Shown in pieces: positions 26,626 to 44,440 of a DNA stretch of 64,000 bases. Below the pieces are notes generated by a model that saw only the letters and a list, made by a program, of their open reading frames with translations, made no database searches and had not been told where the DNA came from. Each line of letters begins with the position of its first letter. The first letter of the stretch is position 1. The translations under genes and the position numbers were made by a program. This DNA is from Syngnathus acus (lineage: Eukaryota > Chordata > Actinopteri > Syngnathiformes > Syngnathidae): assembly GCF_901709675.1 (NCBI RefSeq), contig NC_051095.1, forward strand, positions 8,087,956-8,151,955, written 5' to 3'.

Positions 26626-26867
26626 AGAGGTGAAGTCAATCCCATAATTTTCTATTCAGTAATGTTGTGTGTACCTCCACTAGTCTCAACATGGCATTCT
26701 GATTAATATTGCATTAGTGGAACATGAGTTAAACAGCAAAATTCACCCATTTTTATCCACCTCAGGAGGCGGCCATTTTGTCACTTACTGTCGACTGAAA
26801 ATGACATCACACTTGCCATGGCTGCACAGAATATATTACAAAGAAAACTTCAGGATTGACTTCCCTT
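26626..26867. mobile_element. MITE with TTA target duplication, copy 2
   Basis: Related to the element at 24773-25140. The left end reads AGAGGTGAAGTCAATCC and the right end, reverse-complemented, AAGGGAAGTCAATCC, with TTA on both sides (26623-26625 and 26868-26870). The interior shares words such as CCATTTTTATCCACCTCA and GGCCATTTTGTCACT with the other copies. It lies between the convergent gpr101 and tm9sf2-like genes. The rest of 25980-28200 holds a CA repeat at about 27458-27477 and AT-rich DNA, probably including the nonaspanin 3' UTR. Confidence 0.6.
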
Positions 26868-28229
26868 TTAATTATGTATTTTGTGATTTTGTATTCCGTC
26901 TAGTAGGTTATCATCAGAAGGTCTGTTGATTTGGTTATATACATGGTGTAGTGATGTGTGGTTTTATATACAAAATAATTTAAAAAACTATATATATTTC
27001 CATGGCCTTGTTTCTGAGTAAAGGATATTGTGGAAAACAAAGCACCCGGTTGCATAAATGATTCCTACATTAACTCAAATACTGTAATAAGTTATTTGAA
27101 GACAAAAAAAATGTCTACAGCAACGGTGCCCAAAATATGTCACGTGAGAGTATCTGATCCACTTCTCAAAACAAATGCTCAGACTCACTGGTATTAAAAA
27201 AAATCCCTAATAAATTTAACAATCCACAAATGCTCATAGATGTGCAGTTGTTCAACTATTTGATGTAATTTGGCGAGTCACCAAAGCATGGGAGCAAGAA
27301 TCGGAGCTGAGCGATGAAATTTGCCTTCATTTCCAAACCAGAGTGAAAACAATACATAATCCATGTTTGCGTATACATTCAAGAGGCTTGTACAAAGTGT
27401 GACATTGTATTAACTATATATTTGCAAAACATATCACCGTGTGTGACGACCCCCCCGCCCACACACACACACACACATACATCCTTCCTCATTCCTGTTG
27501 AAGCAAACAGTGTCTGAAACAAAAGCAATTAAATCAGTGAATTCACAGACGCTTCTGATTTGAATGAAATAAAACAATTTGGAATTTTAAAAAAATCCTC
27601 CATTTTGGAACATGCTGCCAAAATCTACGACGTCTGGCGCTCTCCGCCTTTTCTTCAACGCAATCGTATAAATACAAGAGAAAAGGACATGGATCAGCAA
27701 CAATGTCAGTGTTTTTATATGCTTTCTCAACTACAATACAGGCTGATATAGTTCAGGATTTAAAGCCCTAAAACAAGAACAGAAAGTCATGAGCATTCTT
27801 TCCTTCGTTCTGTCTATACAATATATGTACAAGCATTTTTTTCTGCCATCATTGCAGTAAACAACCAAAAAAAAGACCCAAAACATTTAACAGGGGAATA
27901 GAAAAATCAAGACATTTGCATTTTCCTCACAAATCAATGTTTTTTTTTTTTTAATCCCACAAAAAGAAAATACTCACAATGAGATCCCCTGTCCGTTTAA
28001 AATGGTGTCGCTCTGAATATTAGCAGTGAAAGAGAGAACGCTGCAAAGCAAACTACAGAAGGGCAGAGGTTTTTAAAGCACAAAAAGAGGACGGACTTGG
28101 CTCTCGGGGGTTTTCTTAGTGATGAATGATGGTCTCACTTCTGGTCCGTTCATACATGTTACCGTCACATGGACAGCCACAACAGTCTCTTAATATCTCC
28201 TTCTCGCGCCCCCCCCCCCCCTCTGTCCT

Positions 28230-31200
28230 CTAGTCCACCTTGACCACGCTGTAGATCTTATTTACAAACCAGAAGCAAGCAAAGAAGCCGATTGTTCCTG
28301 AGAAAGAAAAACAGCAGCAATGAGCACATCAATTTTAAAGAGTTGAAAATCTGATGGGTTTTTTAGACACTAACAAGCAAAAATAGGTCGGATAAATTTG
28401 AGTAGGCCTGTTTACAAAAACAAATTGGCCATTGCAATGCTTTGGTACCCTGAAATTAACATCACAGGCATCTTGTGTGTTAATAATTGTCACAAAAATG
28501 TGAGGTGTTTACTGTGCAAACTTTGTGAGACGCCTACTGTGAGACACTGACTATCTAAAACCTTTGCTCCTTTACAGCTAAAAAAGATAACCATGTGACA
28601 AATCCACACGACACTATCATTTAAGTCCTTTTTTACTCTTTCACTAACATTAAGATGCTAGTCCAAACGTGACTTACAGTGAACTCAAACATGAGGACGG
28701 GATAAAAACCACCAAAATAGACATTGGAAATGGTGAAGATTAGTATTATTGACTTACAAAGTGGAAGCATGGAGGAAACGCGATAATGTTTTGGCTCGGA
28801 TTATTCCCCAGCGATAATATTTTGACATCTTGTCCCCCTTTGCGGCTCTGTCTTAGGATAATGTCAACGGCGCTAACTTTTTTTTTTTTTCTTCAATATA
28901 AATCTGGCCCAATGGTGACACTAGTGCAGATTGTCTTTCTCCATGTGACATGTTGTGGAGACACATTAAAATGTCATTGTGTTGCAAAGAGGAATGTGCG
29001 CAACCGTTATCTATGATCATGCGTGTTCATTTTAGCACAGTAGTTATTGTAAACGTGTCAATTAGTACACTGACCTGTGTCCCCAGAGTCAAGTAAACAG
29101 CACAAATAAGTCACGGGCGCAAACAAGCCCTATTTTGTTATTATCATTATTTCAAGATTAATCCGACAAGACAGGATGTTCTTCATTTGTCAGGATCCAA
29201 AGACTGCTAAAAAAAAAATAATCATCCCACAAGGACTATCTTGACCACATAATTTTCACAAACTTTTGGGGTTCACGATTTTTTTGCCTAGGGCCCCCTC
29301 ATTATCTCAATACCAATTAAACACAGTTCATATGTGGATACCTCAATGCAAAAGTTTACTATTTTCGTGGAAAAATATTTAAATTCATAAAAATATATTC
29401 TGGAAAATATGTCCTTGCACTCAAAATAATAGTTATTCATTTGGAGATTAGCATAATGATACGTCACAATTGCTTCATAAATTTGAACAGGTGTATTATG
29501 TTATCTTTTAGGGCGGCATGGTGTTGCTCTGGTTACCACGTCCGCCTCACAGTTAGGAGGGTGTGGGTTCAAATTCCTGTGTGGAGTTTGCATGTTCTCC
29601 CCGTGCCTGTGTGGGCACTCCGGTTTCCTCCCACATTTCAAAACATGCTTGGTCGGCCAATTGAGCACTCCAAATTGCCCCGGGGTGTGAGTGCGAATGC
29701 GCATGGTTGTTTGTCAGCACGCCCGCGACCCCAGTGGGGACAAGCGGTTTTATTGGTGAATTGGTCCCCACATGGAGGTAGCACAATCATTTATGGCAAA
29801 TTATTTTGCGGACCCCCAAGGCTACAGCTATGTAACCACATCAACACAAAATGGTGGATTGGAGTCGAGCCGGCGAGACAAGAGTCAATCAAAAGTGAGC
29901 ATTATTGTCTGAGAAAAAACAAGATTGTTTTCGATGACTAGTGGGTTGTAAATGTTAACACAATCGCAAGTAAATGAGCTTTTATCAGCAATGATGCAAT
30001 AAAGACCAAACAATACATTGCACAAGAGCTCAGACTACTCCTGGTGTTATATTTCTTTAAGACCAGGGTGTGTTGAAACCAAATATACTCCCCCCTCCCA
30101 CTTGGACATTTGACAAACATTCTGCTGTGAAATGACATCAGGCATGCCATGAGAAATGATCCCATTTGGCTTAGTAGTACTAGAACAATAGTTTCCTGGG
30201 TGGCAAGACGATAAGTGGCTCACCTGTGAAAAGGAAGAAGATGAGGACCATGATCATGGTGTATCCAAAGTAGAGGAAGGTGCTGGCCGCGCCGATAATT
30301 TGAAGCTTGGAGAAGAAATAGTGCACGGCGTATATGAACAGATAGACTGCAGTGAAGCCGCTGGTCAGGAAGGAACGCCACCACCAGTGGTAGTCCTGCA
30401 CACGAGTGACACAAACACGTCAAGTCAGAAAAGCTGAATACTCGCCAAGATATTGTTTTGCACACAGTTTGAGTATTTACGACATGTAATTTTTCCGCCT
30501 TACATGGGTTGATTAAAATTCATTTTTCCCCCCCGTTCTTATTTTGTGGATCTCAATGGATTGCCTATCAATGATGCAATTTTAAAAAAAAAATTAAGTA
30601 ATTTTAGATTGTTTTTCAAATTGTTAAATGTATTCATTGTAAATTATAAAACACAAATGACAATTTTAACATTTAGTATTAGGTTATTTTTTTAAAAATA
30701 AAAAAATCGGATATTTTTATTTTGCTTATTTTGTGATGGATGAAATTGGGAAATTATTTATAAACTTGCTTTAAATGCAAAATACAAATTAATATTTCAT
30801 TCTTTAAAGGACACATTAAAAATATATTTTTTAAATAAAGCATTGAGTCACAACTGCTCAATAAACTGCATTAATATTAGTTTTTCGCAGAGCATATTGA
30901 ATATTATATGCCTATTCCAATATCTATTTCTAGAACATCATTGCTGGCTTTGTTAGCACACCTATGGTGTTTTGCTTTTGCATCGTTTGTTCGCATTAAG
31001 CGAACCAACTTTGGTTTGACAATGTTTTGTGATTCCACTAAACATGCAATTCTTTGTTTTACACAAATTCCAACTGAGCAAAAATAAACAACTTGAAGCC
31101 TCTTTTTTGAAGACTTGTTTGCAATCTGCCAAACTGTAGCTGGTTTTGTAGTTTGCTGGCACCATCTAGTGCTCGTAAATTACATTTTTCTGCTCGAAGT

Positions 31201-34200
31201 ATAATTGCAAAAACTCTTCAAGCACTGCAACCAAGTCTTGGTTGTATTATTTCACATCCGTTGCGAGGGATAGGGGGGTGCCCATACAACAAAAACTTAA
31301 TTTCCAAATAGAAATGATAACATGTTAACATTGCTTGTACCTCAGCACATAAGTGGAAGTAGCAGAGCAGAATGGTGGCCTCGGAGCATGTGATGAGCAG
31401 AATGATGAACACCAGAAACAGGAAGCCGAACATGTAGTACATCTGGTGCGACCTAACCAGAGTGACACATTTCACACCGAGCTCATTTTCCAATGTGGCG
31501 AGTTGACTGCAGGTCAGGGTGAGGAATTATGATGTGCACACTTACCAAATGCTATTGAGAATGAAGAAGAGCTGGATGAAGATGCAGCCGAAGGGCAGGA
31601 TGCCACCCATGACGATGCCTGGGATGGGCTTTGTGAAGAACGACTGCTCAGGAATTTGACGCGGGATTTGATTTGTTCTCACTGGTTGCTCAATTGCCTG
31701 TGTAGGTGCCAGAATATATATAAAAAATAAAAAAAAAGAGCGGTTAATAAAGATCATTCTGGATATCTGAATGGTATGAAGATTGTAAAATTCAAAATTG
31801 GAAGAAAATCCAAGAAACACTGGCAGAGTTCAATAAAATTTTGGAGGAAGCATCAAAGCTTTCTTTTTTTTTCTTTTTATTTGGCAACGCAACAAACGGT
31901 ATGATCTAGACTCCTCAGCATGTCAAGGTGAGTAATGATAATGCATCCGATCTCTTCAGCACTGCAACTTTTTCTGTGCATTCACGACATGGCAATGTGC
32001 CCCAGTGCGCAACAACAAACCATATTGTCTGTTTTTTCTTGAAACAGGCTTGTTTCGTACTAAGCCTTTCTTTTCATGACAGGTTTTGAAAAAGACATGA
32101 CTGAGGAGTGGCCAACATATCTTTTACGTTTCCCCTAAAGCTGTCATGGGGCTAAGCCCAGGGCAATGACAGCAAAAAAGGCCAATATTGGTTAACTTCG
32201 ATTTTGAACTCGAATATGATTTATTCTTTTAGTCACCCCCTTCTAAAAGAAATTGAACCGGTGCGCCAGAGTTTGTGTTTGACCCTTAGAGGACCTCTGT
32301 ATTTGCCGTGATACGTACAGGCTTCTTGAATCCAAAGTAGGCACCGATGAAGGTGAGTGGCACAGAAATTCCAAACCACAGGGCCAGGATGGCCACCAGG
32401 GTCCCAAAGGGGATGGCTGCCGAGGAGCCCTCCACCCAGAGAATCAGGTTCATTAGGAAGAAGTCGGCAAACACGATACTATAGAACAGGGGGAGATGAA
32501 GGAATGATGATAACACAAGGAAAAAAATGAGTGAAACATAGGAGCCATTTCAGGTGCAGGAACGAACCCGGGGCACAGGAGCGCTGTCAACAGGACGTTT
32601 GTTTTCCACTTCTCTCCTCCAAATGCTGAAATAACAACAGGACATGGCAATGAGATGGGGCGCAGTTTCACTTGTCAAAAGCTTCTTGTCACAAGTCTTA
32701 CTTTTGTAGAGGCGTGCCGAAACGTAGCCAGCGGGGGTACCCAGCAGAACCCAGAGGACCACAGCGCACGTCATGAGTGCGCCCCTGTTGGCTGGGGAGA
32801 GGAAGCCCAGGCAGGCCAGGACTACAGAGGAAGAACTATCTGTCAATAGTCTTAATTGCACCATTCACAGCAACAAGTAATATAATTTCAAAACCTTTTC
32901 AGATATTAATGTGACCTATAACACGTGCAAGTCCACTATAAGCTGTCTTTGTAAAAGGGAGTAAAGATTTCCTATTTTGGAACCTGATCTGTTACTCGTT
33001 AAAGAACTACTTTTGCACCACCATCATAGTGCCATAGAACTACATTAAAGTGAATTGAGCTAAATTTAGACAAAGTAGCACTTTGCCATGTGTGCTATCT
33101 TGGTGCCAGGGAACTACAACGCAATGTTTTTAGTGCCTTAGTTTTTTTTTTGTATACAATAACCACGCAGGTGTTTTAAAACCACAACAATTAGACCACC
33201 CCAAATAAAATCATGCAACCAGCTCACACAGAAAGGTCTCATGTTTGACTTCTAGTTTGCCTTTCTAGTTATACCCGTTTTCCTCATGAAATCATTCCTA
33301 ATCTTTTGTGTGATCTTACACAGAGTGATGAAAGTCATGATGAAGATCTGTGTGCCCTGTCCGAGGAAAATGGAAAGCAGCATTCCTTTCCTGGGTGGGC
33401 GGAAAACATCGCCGTGCACCTGCTTCCAGCCAGACTCCTCCTGCGCGTCTTCCTGTAGAAAAGGAAGTGAGACGGAAAATCAATCGATCGCTCCACACAC
33501 GTGCGCCGGAAAACTTGAGTTTAAACAGCCACCACGCAGTGAGTTGTACCTGGCGGCTCAAAGCTTGCCAGCAAAGCCACAAAAGGTGAACACTGAGCGA
33601 GAGCTGTAAAATTTGGTGTGCTTCCACTCCAATCCGTATCATCTTTGTGACTATCCAGTTATACTCACACCACATTTTACATTCCTCTCTCACATATATG
33701 CTTGTGTTTCAATCTAACCCAAACACCTGATTGGAGGACCACAACAATGTTTGCTTTTCAGCAGGCTTACATAAAAGGGAGTGGATTTCGGCTTGGTCGG
33801 TGGAAACTTGACCAAGTCGCCCTGTGAAATGTGACAACACGTTCAGGTCTCAAAACATTACACACTGTACTATTCACTGAGAACCAGGGGGAAAAACCTC
33901 CACCTTCAAGGATGAGTTGATATAAAATTGTAGGTTTCAGGAAACCAATTTAAAGGCTACCAGTGATTTCAAAGGCATTTTAAAAATGTAACGCGTCTTT
34001 TGCTTTCATAGTTGTTAAAAAAAGATCATGACATCACACCTACTAAGAAATACTTTTATCAAATTGAAGCCGCCAGAAGGTTCCGCCTTTATCCGTCTAC
34101 GCCATTTATACCAAAGCCAGCAAATATTGCAGGGCCATTCGCAGCAACTGCGAGCACTTGTCTAAAGTATGCCTTCAGGAGTCAGCCATTTTGTGTACGC

Positions 34201-37200
34201 CTCTGTTGAGCCTTTTGTAATGATCATGTCCATGTTGATGTTGCCCATACCTGGTCGACCTGGTTGTATCTGGCAATGTCCTTGTGCAGCGTCCTGAGCA
34301 TGATCATGGCCACCATGCCGGACAGGAAGAGCACAATGACTAAGGAGTTCATGATGCTAATGGCCAACACATACAAATAAGAGGGGGAGTTAGCAACTGC
34401 TTACACAATTGAATAAATGTGAATATGAAACTCGCGCTCGTACCTAAACCATTGGATGTTTGTGTGCGGCATAGAAACCAGGATGTAGTCCCACCTGGAA
34501 GCCCACTTGATCATGTTGTTTTGCTGTAAAAGGGGGTGAAATATTACATTATAGTTATCGTGTATTATACATGTATTATCCACGTTAATACAAAGACTTA
34601 CCTCAAATGTGACAGAGTAGGTGTAAACGATGGACACGTCATTCTCAAACTGGCTCGCCACCGCCATTGGAGCAGTGCCTTCGCAGTTCGGGTTCTTCGC
34701 ATCTGCATGGTTGATACTATTGTGGAAGGGGGGACGACAAAATGTATCTGAATATATTCCTACTAGGGATGCACCGAAAATTCGGCCACCGAAAATTTTC
34801 GGCCGAAAATGACCCAAAAGTGCATTTTCGGTTTTTGGCCGAAAGACCTAAATCACCGAAACAACACGGCCGAAACTTGTGATGACGTGAGCAAACAGCG
34901 CAAACAGCGCAACCAGCACGCGGGAAAACGGGATAAGAGCCAGCATGTCTGCGGTGTGGACTGATTTCACTATCTCAGAGAAAGACCCACGGATAGCGAT
35001 TTGCAAAACATGCAATGCTGAAATTTCAAGAGGGGGTGCATCTGCAAAAAGTTTCTCCACGTCGGGTTTAATTCATCACCTGAAATCCAAACATCCCGAT
35101 CGCCATTCTGAATATGAGAAGAAGGCGACACAGAAAAGGAAACTGACACCGAGCACGCCCACTCCGTCTGTGGCGGATGTTTTTATAAGAGAACATATTT
35201 CATTTTACAGTCTTTCAGCAGGCCAGTCAGTTATAAGCCTGTAAATTATTATTTAATGTACACATGAGTGGGGTCAAGTTAAACATTTTATTTTTATTTT
35301 ATTTTTGAATTTTAATTTATATTCTGCATTGTTGTAATGTCAGTGCTAAATAAATATTTTCATACTTTTGTAACTGGTTTATTGCAATGCCTTGATTTTA
35401 GTGAGGTTAGTACACATGTAGCCATAAATGCTGTGGTTCTAATAACTGACATAATCATTTCTTTCGGTGTTTCGGTTTTCGGCCTTGGTTTCCTCATTTT
35501 TGGTTTTCGGTTTCGGCCAAGAATTTTTATTTCGGTGCATCCCTAATTCCTACTTATCTGTACTATGGTTTACCCATTTGCAATGACCACTAGGAATTTA
35601 AAAATACTTTTAATAACTTGAGTATCAAAATTGTACAATGAATATTATTATGTGGTGGCAATTGTTTTTTTTCTGAAGATTATTTTATATTGTTTCCTAA
35701 AGTATAAATTTCAGAGTTCTGCTTAATTGTTCCAAATGGATTGCACGTGCCCTTTACGGTTCCAGTGTATATCCAGTTTACCTCTTGGGCTCCAGCGTGG
35801 CAGCAACGAGCCGAGATCCTGTCCACCCGTCAGCAGCTCCGTTGTGGTAAAAGATCTTTATGTCAACGTGGTTGAAAACATAAAATGTCTTTGGCTTGTT
35901 GAACTCGGCCTGAAAAAATAACAAAAAGGTTATAAACAACAAAATGCAATTTCTGAATTAGAAATTTGAAAGAACTTTAAGACACAGCGTCAAAAAAATA
36001 CTCTTTGATGCCATGTTTGTATAGCCATTAAAACACAATTTTAGAAATAGTAGTCGCAGCTTACATTAATAACACAAGCATCCTTAGGTCGGCCATCTGA
36101 AGTAACAAGGCAACCAATGGGGAACCCAGGGTTGCAGTATTTTTGGTTGTCTTCGACATCATAGCACCACGTGACAGGCATATTGTCGATGATCCTGAAA
36201 CAACAGCAAGCGGCACTCAAATACCAAACATTTTTTTTTATCACCTCAAGTATGCAAACAATATCCAGATAAGCTCGGCTAAACTGTGACCAAACAAACC
36301 AGTGGTGCTGATAGTTGAGCTGCATTCCCATTTTGATAAAATCCAGTCGGGCAGCATCCTCTTGGCTGTCCTTCTTGTACGTTTTGGTGCAAACCGCTTT
36401 GCATTTCACATTTTCATTAAATTTAAACTGCAAAAAGAGGGGACGGCAGTCACATTCAATCAACATTTTTTTTGTAATGAGACAAGTAGCAACAAAAGTA
36501 AGCAACAAAAAATTACACACACATTCTCAGGTGACACTCACCTTGTACGGCGAGGACTCGATACGTTCGCCGAACAACACCTGCCCCAGATTCTCCGAAG
36601 GCCTCATTTCCTTATCATCCTTGCAAAAGTCAAATCTTTAACAAACACATCACATATGATTGGGACAGGGGCACTTGGAAAGTGTGCACTCAAAAGTACA
36701 GAAAGGGTCACTTACACGTCATATTCATAAGGCAGGACGGACTCCACAGAGTCCAGGCGATTGACAAACAGCTGTATCTGTGTCTGCAGGCAAAGCAAAA
36801 ACGTGACAATAAGCTGTTATGAAATATCATATTAATGGACAAGATCAGGTTGCCAAACTGCTCTTTAAAGGCAACAGGCCATGCACATAAGTACTTTCTT
36901 CAATTTAAGGGACAGGCGTAAATGTACTCTCACTAGACTATCTCATTGGACTAATTGAACTAGTCAAAGTAATTTGAAACAATAATTCATTTGTTTTAAT
37001 TTGTTCTTTCTGTATTTGCTTTGTTTTCATCTTAAAAACTCTGAAGAATGTCTCAAAACGTTTTGCCCCACAGACCACCACAAAAGGTATTGAGGTTTTA
37101 GTCCTGAAAGGTATATTTTCACCCACTGACATTATGTGGCGTTCAATTGCACTTGAATATAGGGTTAAGAACTGAAAAAATCGCATGTATCTAAATACAA

Positions 37201-37864
37201 CTGATCTGCACGTTGATGAGAATCACTCAATTACGTATTCCTATGCTCAATTTCAAAGATGAACTGCAATGTTTGCTGTGATGTTTGTTCCTGACCTCGA
37301 CATCGTTAGAAATGCCCCAAATAAGACTTTGATATGTAAACAAATATACGATATATTTAATATAAATTGGAATTGGTTCGATTACTTTTGTAGCTGGTAC
37401 TGTCAACACTTTCAATAAGGTAGCTCTTTAGATGATTTTACATACGGCTTGTCATCAGTTCGGCTTATGTGCGAACAACTTCAAGGCTTGACAACGTCAC
37501 TGAAAAGCAGTTGGGGGAAAAGTGCAAAAAAAAAAAAAAAAAAAAAACTAGCACCGAGGGGCACAACAATGCTCATGCTGTTTTCCAACCGATAGTCGGG
37601 GCCTTAAAAACTGCTAACGTTAGCTAGCAACGTAAACATTAACACCAATGGAGATCAAAAGCAGCCGATTCGGCTGAAAATCCACGACATCGTTAACTAA
37701 ACGAAAGCATGATAAATTCTTCCTACCTGGCAATCTTCACTTCCTTTACCGTCCTCGCAAAAACTAACTGGAGCTAAACCCGGAAGATAGAACGCCAAAC
37801 ACGGGCAGAAATCTGAAACTAGAAAAAAAAGCAGCCAATAACCAAACTCTATCCGCAGTCTCAT
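28230..37864 (-). CDS. tm9sf2: TM9SF2-type nonaspanin (transmembrane 9 superfamily)
   Basis: Nine-pass endosomal/Golgi membrane protein of the nonaspanin family. Exons (minus strand): 37864-37727, 36783-36716, 36635-36542, 36427-36300, 36194-36065, 35909-35782, 34716-34602, 34523-34444, 34356-34251, optional 33821-33771, 33452-33320, 32821-32702, 32625-32568, 32478-32319, 31697-31546, 31452-31341, 30395-30224, 28297-28230. All phases agree, giving 653 aa (670 with the optional exon; human TM9SF2 663). A signal peptide (residues 1 to about 24) is followed by [12 protein letters not shown], the lumenal EMP70 domain with [12 protein letters not shown], and the TM region with [32 protein letters not shown] and [21 protein letters not shown]. 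The C-terminus VVKVD carries the family's KxD/E COPI-binding Golgi signal. It is clearly closer to TM9SF2 than to TM9SF1, 3 or 4. Whether it is orthologous TM9SF2 or its ohnologue (possibly the teleost gene called tm9sf5; not verified) is open. Confidence 0.92.
29511..29762 (+). mobile_element. tRNA-type SINE in tm9sf2-like intron
   Basis: The element starts GGGCGGCATGGTG and has a pol III B-box-like sequence GGTTCAAATTCC at 29566-29577. This is followed by TGTGGAGTTTGCATGTTCTC and CTCCGGTTTCCTCCCACATT, phrases I know from a widespread teleost SINE-like repeat. It appears internally shortened before a CCGCGACCCCAGTGGGGACA-type 3' part. It lies in the last intron of the nonaspanin gene, antisense to it. 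Confidence 0.65.
33771..33821 (-). other. 51-nt in-frame cassette exon candidate in the tm9sf2-like gene
   Basis: Between the exons 34356-34251 and 33452-33320, both meeting at phase 0, lies a 51-base segment flanked by a good acceptor (ATTTCACAG) and a good donor (GTAAGC). It encodes 17 residues, [17 protein letters not shown], without a stop. Human TM9SF2 passes directly from the equivalent of YNQVDQ to EDAQEE, so this segment would be an insertion in the cytosolic loop after TM1. It may be an alternatively used exon. Splice signals are the only evidence. Confidence 0.45.
34764..35545 (+). mobile_element. hAT-type transposon derivative with a BED zinc finger
   Basis: The terminal inverted repeats are TAGGGATGCACCGAAA and its complement. 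A perfect 8-bp target duplication ATTCCTAC lies at 34756-34763 and 35546-35553, diagnostic for the hAT superfamily. An open frame at 34945-35244 (100 codons) reads as a BED-type zinc finger: a CKTC pair, then HHLKSKH supplying the histidines, with W and F residues near the start. The transposase catalytic and dimerisation domains are missing, so this 782-bp copy cannot move itself. It makes up most of the 1,065-bp intron between nonaspanin exons 35909-35782 and 34716-34602, on the opposite strand to the gene. Confidence 0.9.
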
Positions 37865-42865
<5,001 letters not shown>

Positions 42866-43158
42866 AATGGACATGGAAATCTCTCTGAAGCAGACGTTGC
42901 TCCTGTTGCAGCATTGAAATCGTTGTGGGAGAAGTTTGACACAAAAAAAATCCCACCATGTCTAAATCTGTGGATTGAGTTTTAGCTTTAAACTGTGTCT
43001 TCACTTTCCCAATTTTTCCGTATGTGTTCACATTTTTTTTATATATATATAAATCTCTCTTATGTATCGGTACAGCGACAGTTTTTTTTTTTTTTTTTTT
43101 TAAATCGTTCAGTGCTGCTGGAACCTGCAATGCCCTATAAGTTTGGCTTTCCTATTCT

Positions 43159-43164
43159 AATAAA
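43159..43164 (+). terminator. rbmx polyadenylation signal
   Basis: AATAAA lies about 295 bases after the rbmx stop codon, following a T-rich 3' UTR (T run 43082-43101). Further AATAAA copies downstream (about 43861, 43873, 44347 and 44420) could serve longer forms. Confidence 0.6.
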
Positions 43165-43169
43165 AGCAC

Positions 43170-44440
43170 TAGTTGTACCCTGACCACTGAGCATCAATAC
43201 TCCAACAAGATCAAAAGCCTGGACATGAATCTGCATCTCGTAGAAAAAGTTCTGTCAAGTTTAGTTGGTGAGTCTCTGCTCTGGAACTTGACTCAAAAGA
43301 CAAATTGGTCACTGTTGTGTTAAAAGGGCTAGGCGAATGTCACTGTCAAAATGTTCCAATGTAGTTGCCTTGGAAATGGATCCATCATCCTAGAGTCATT
43401 CGCTGGCACGCTCCAACAAAACCAAAGGCAAGAGCAACCAAATGCAAGCTTCTATCCAACAAGAACCCATAGGCAACTGCTGGTAAGCAAAGCAAACCTC
43501 TTCTGTTTCACATCTGTCAATGCCTTTCATTATTCCTGTATTGCAGTCGTCACTCAATTCAAGACCGTAGTGCTTCAAAGGACTACACAAAAGAATGGAT
43601 GCCCACTAGAACGTGCCTATTAATTGGAGCAAAATTTGTCAAAACTGCAACGAGCTCCAAGGCAAGCTAAGACCTTTTGTCTCTTGCCTGCAACATTTTT
43701 TTTCTTTTTTTTTTTTTTTTGCCAGCTGCACCCTGCAAAATGGAGATCCTTTGACACCAAGTACTTGTCTAATCAAAGTACTTGTCGAAAGTAAACAAAG
43801 TTGAGAAATACTTTCAATACTCTAGACAAAAGTGTTTCCAAGGCTTTCTTTGTCAATGTAAATAAAATGACAATAAAATGAACATCCATTGTCAGAAACC
43901 TTTTCCTCAAACAAAGGAGACCTCTGGAAGAGCACCACCATTGTAACCACCCAACTGGAAACAATCTTTCAAGTGGAAGGCAGTGGAGCCCAGGACTTTT
44001 AACACCATGTTTTATGTTTCATGAATACACCTTAAAGAGACGGACCGAGATTAATTTTGTCATCTTGTTGCAGGATGAACACTCTCCAAGGCAAACTAAC
44101 CTTGATGCGCACCACAACTCTATCCATGGCTACTCGGACCAGTAGGCCAATGACGTTCATGTTCCAGTTAGTGCAGGTACTGAGATTAATCCATCTCTTT
44201 GGGTAGTCCGTACTTGTGAATGTGCGTATTGATGTTTTGAATTCTTGTTTTGATTTTAGTGTCTGGCACTGGCCTGAGACAACTGGTTGAAAGATTTCTG
44301 GAAAATGACGAGGCTGAGTACTGACTCCAAATACTTTAGTAGTTTTGAATAAATGGCGAAGGAACAGCTCTGCTGAGTGTGTTGTTGACAAATTAGGAAC
44401 AAAATGAACTCCAATGTTTTGAATAAACAACTTGATTATT
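43170..44440 (+). other. possible extended rbmx 3' UTR or downstream non-coding exons
   Basis: After the first rbmx poly(A) signal the sequence stays transcript-like: CA-rich, with purine-rich words and short exon-like pieces. One piece ends at a donor GTAAGC (43482/43483). Another begins after TGTTGCAG (about 44083) and ends before GTACTG (about 44181), and an acceptor-like TTGATTTTAG lies at about 44260. The word CTCCAAGGCAA occurs at about 43653 and 44093. Extra AATAAA signals fall inside. There is no protein-like frame. Confidence 0.35.

Noticed and set aside
33316-33693. 125-codon minus-strand frame
   Set aside because: It is in another frame across nonaspanin exon 33452-33320 and its intron; the phase-consistent exon reading [10 protein letters not shown] is the real one.
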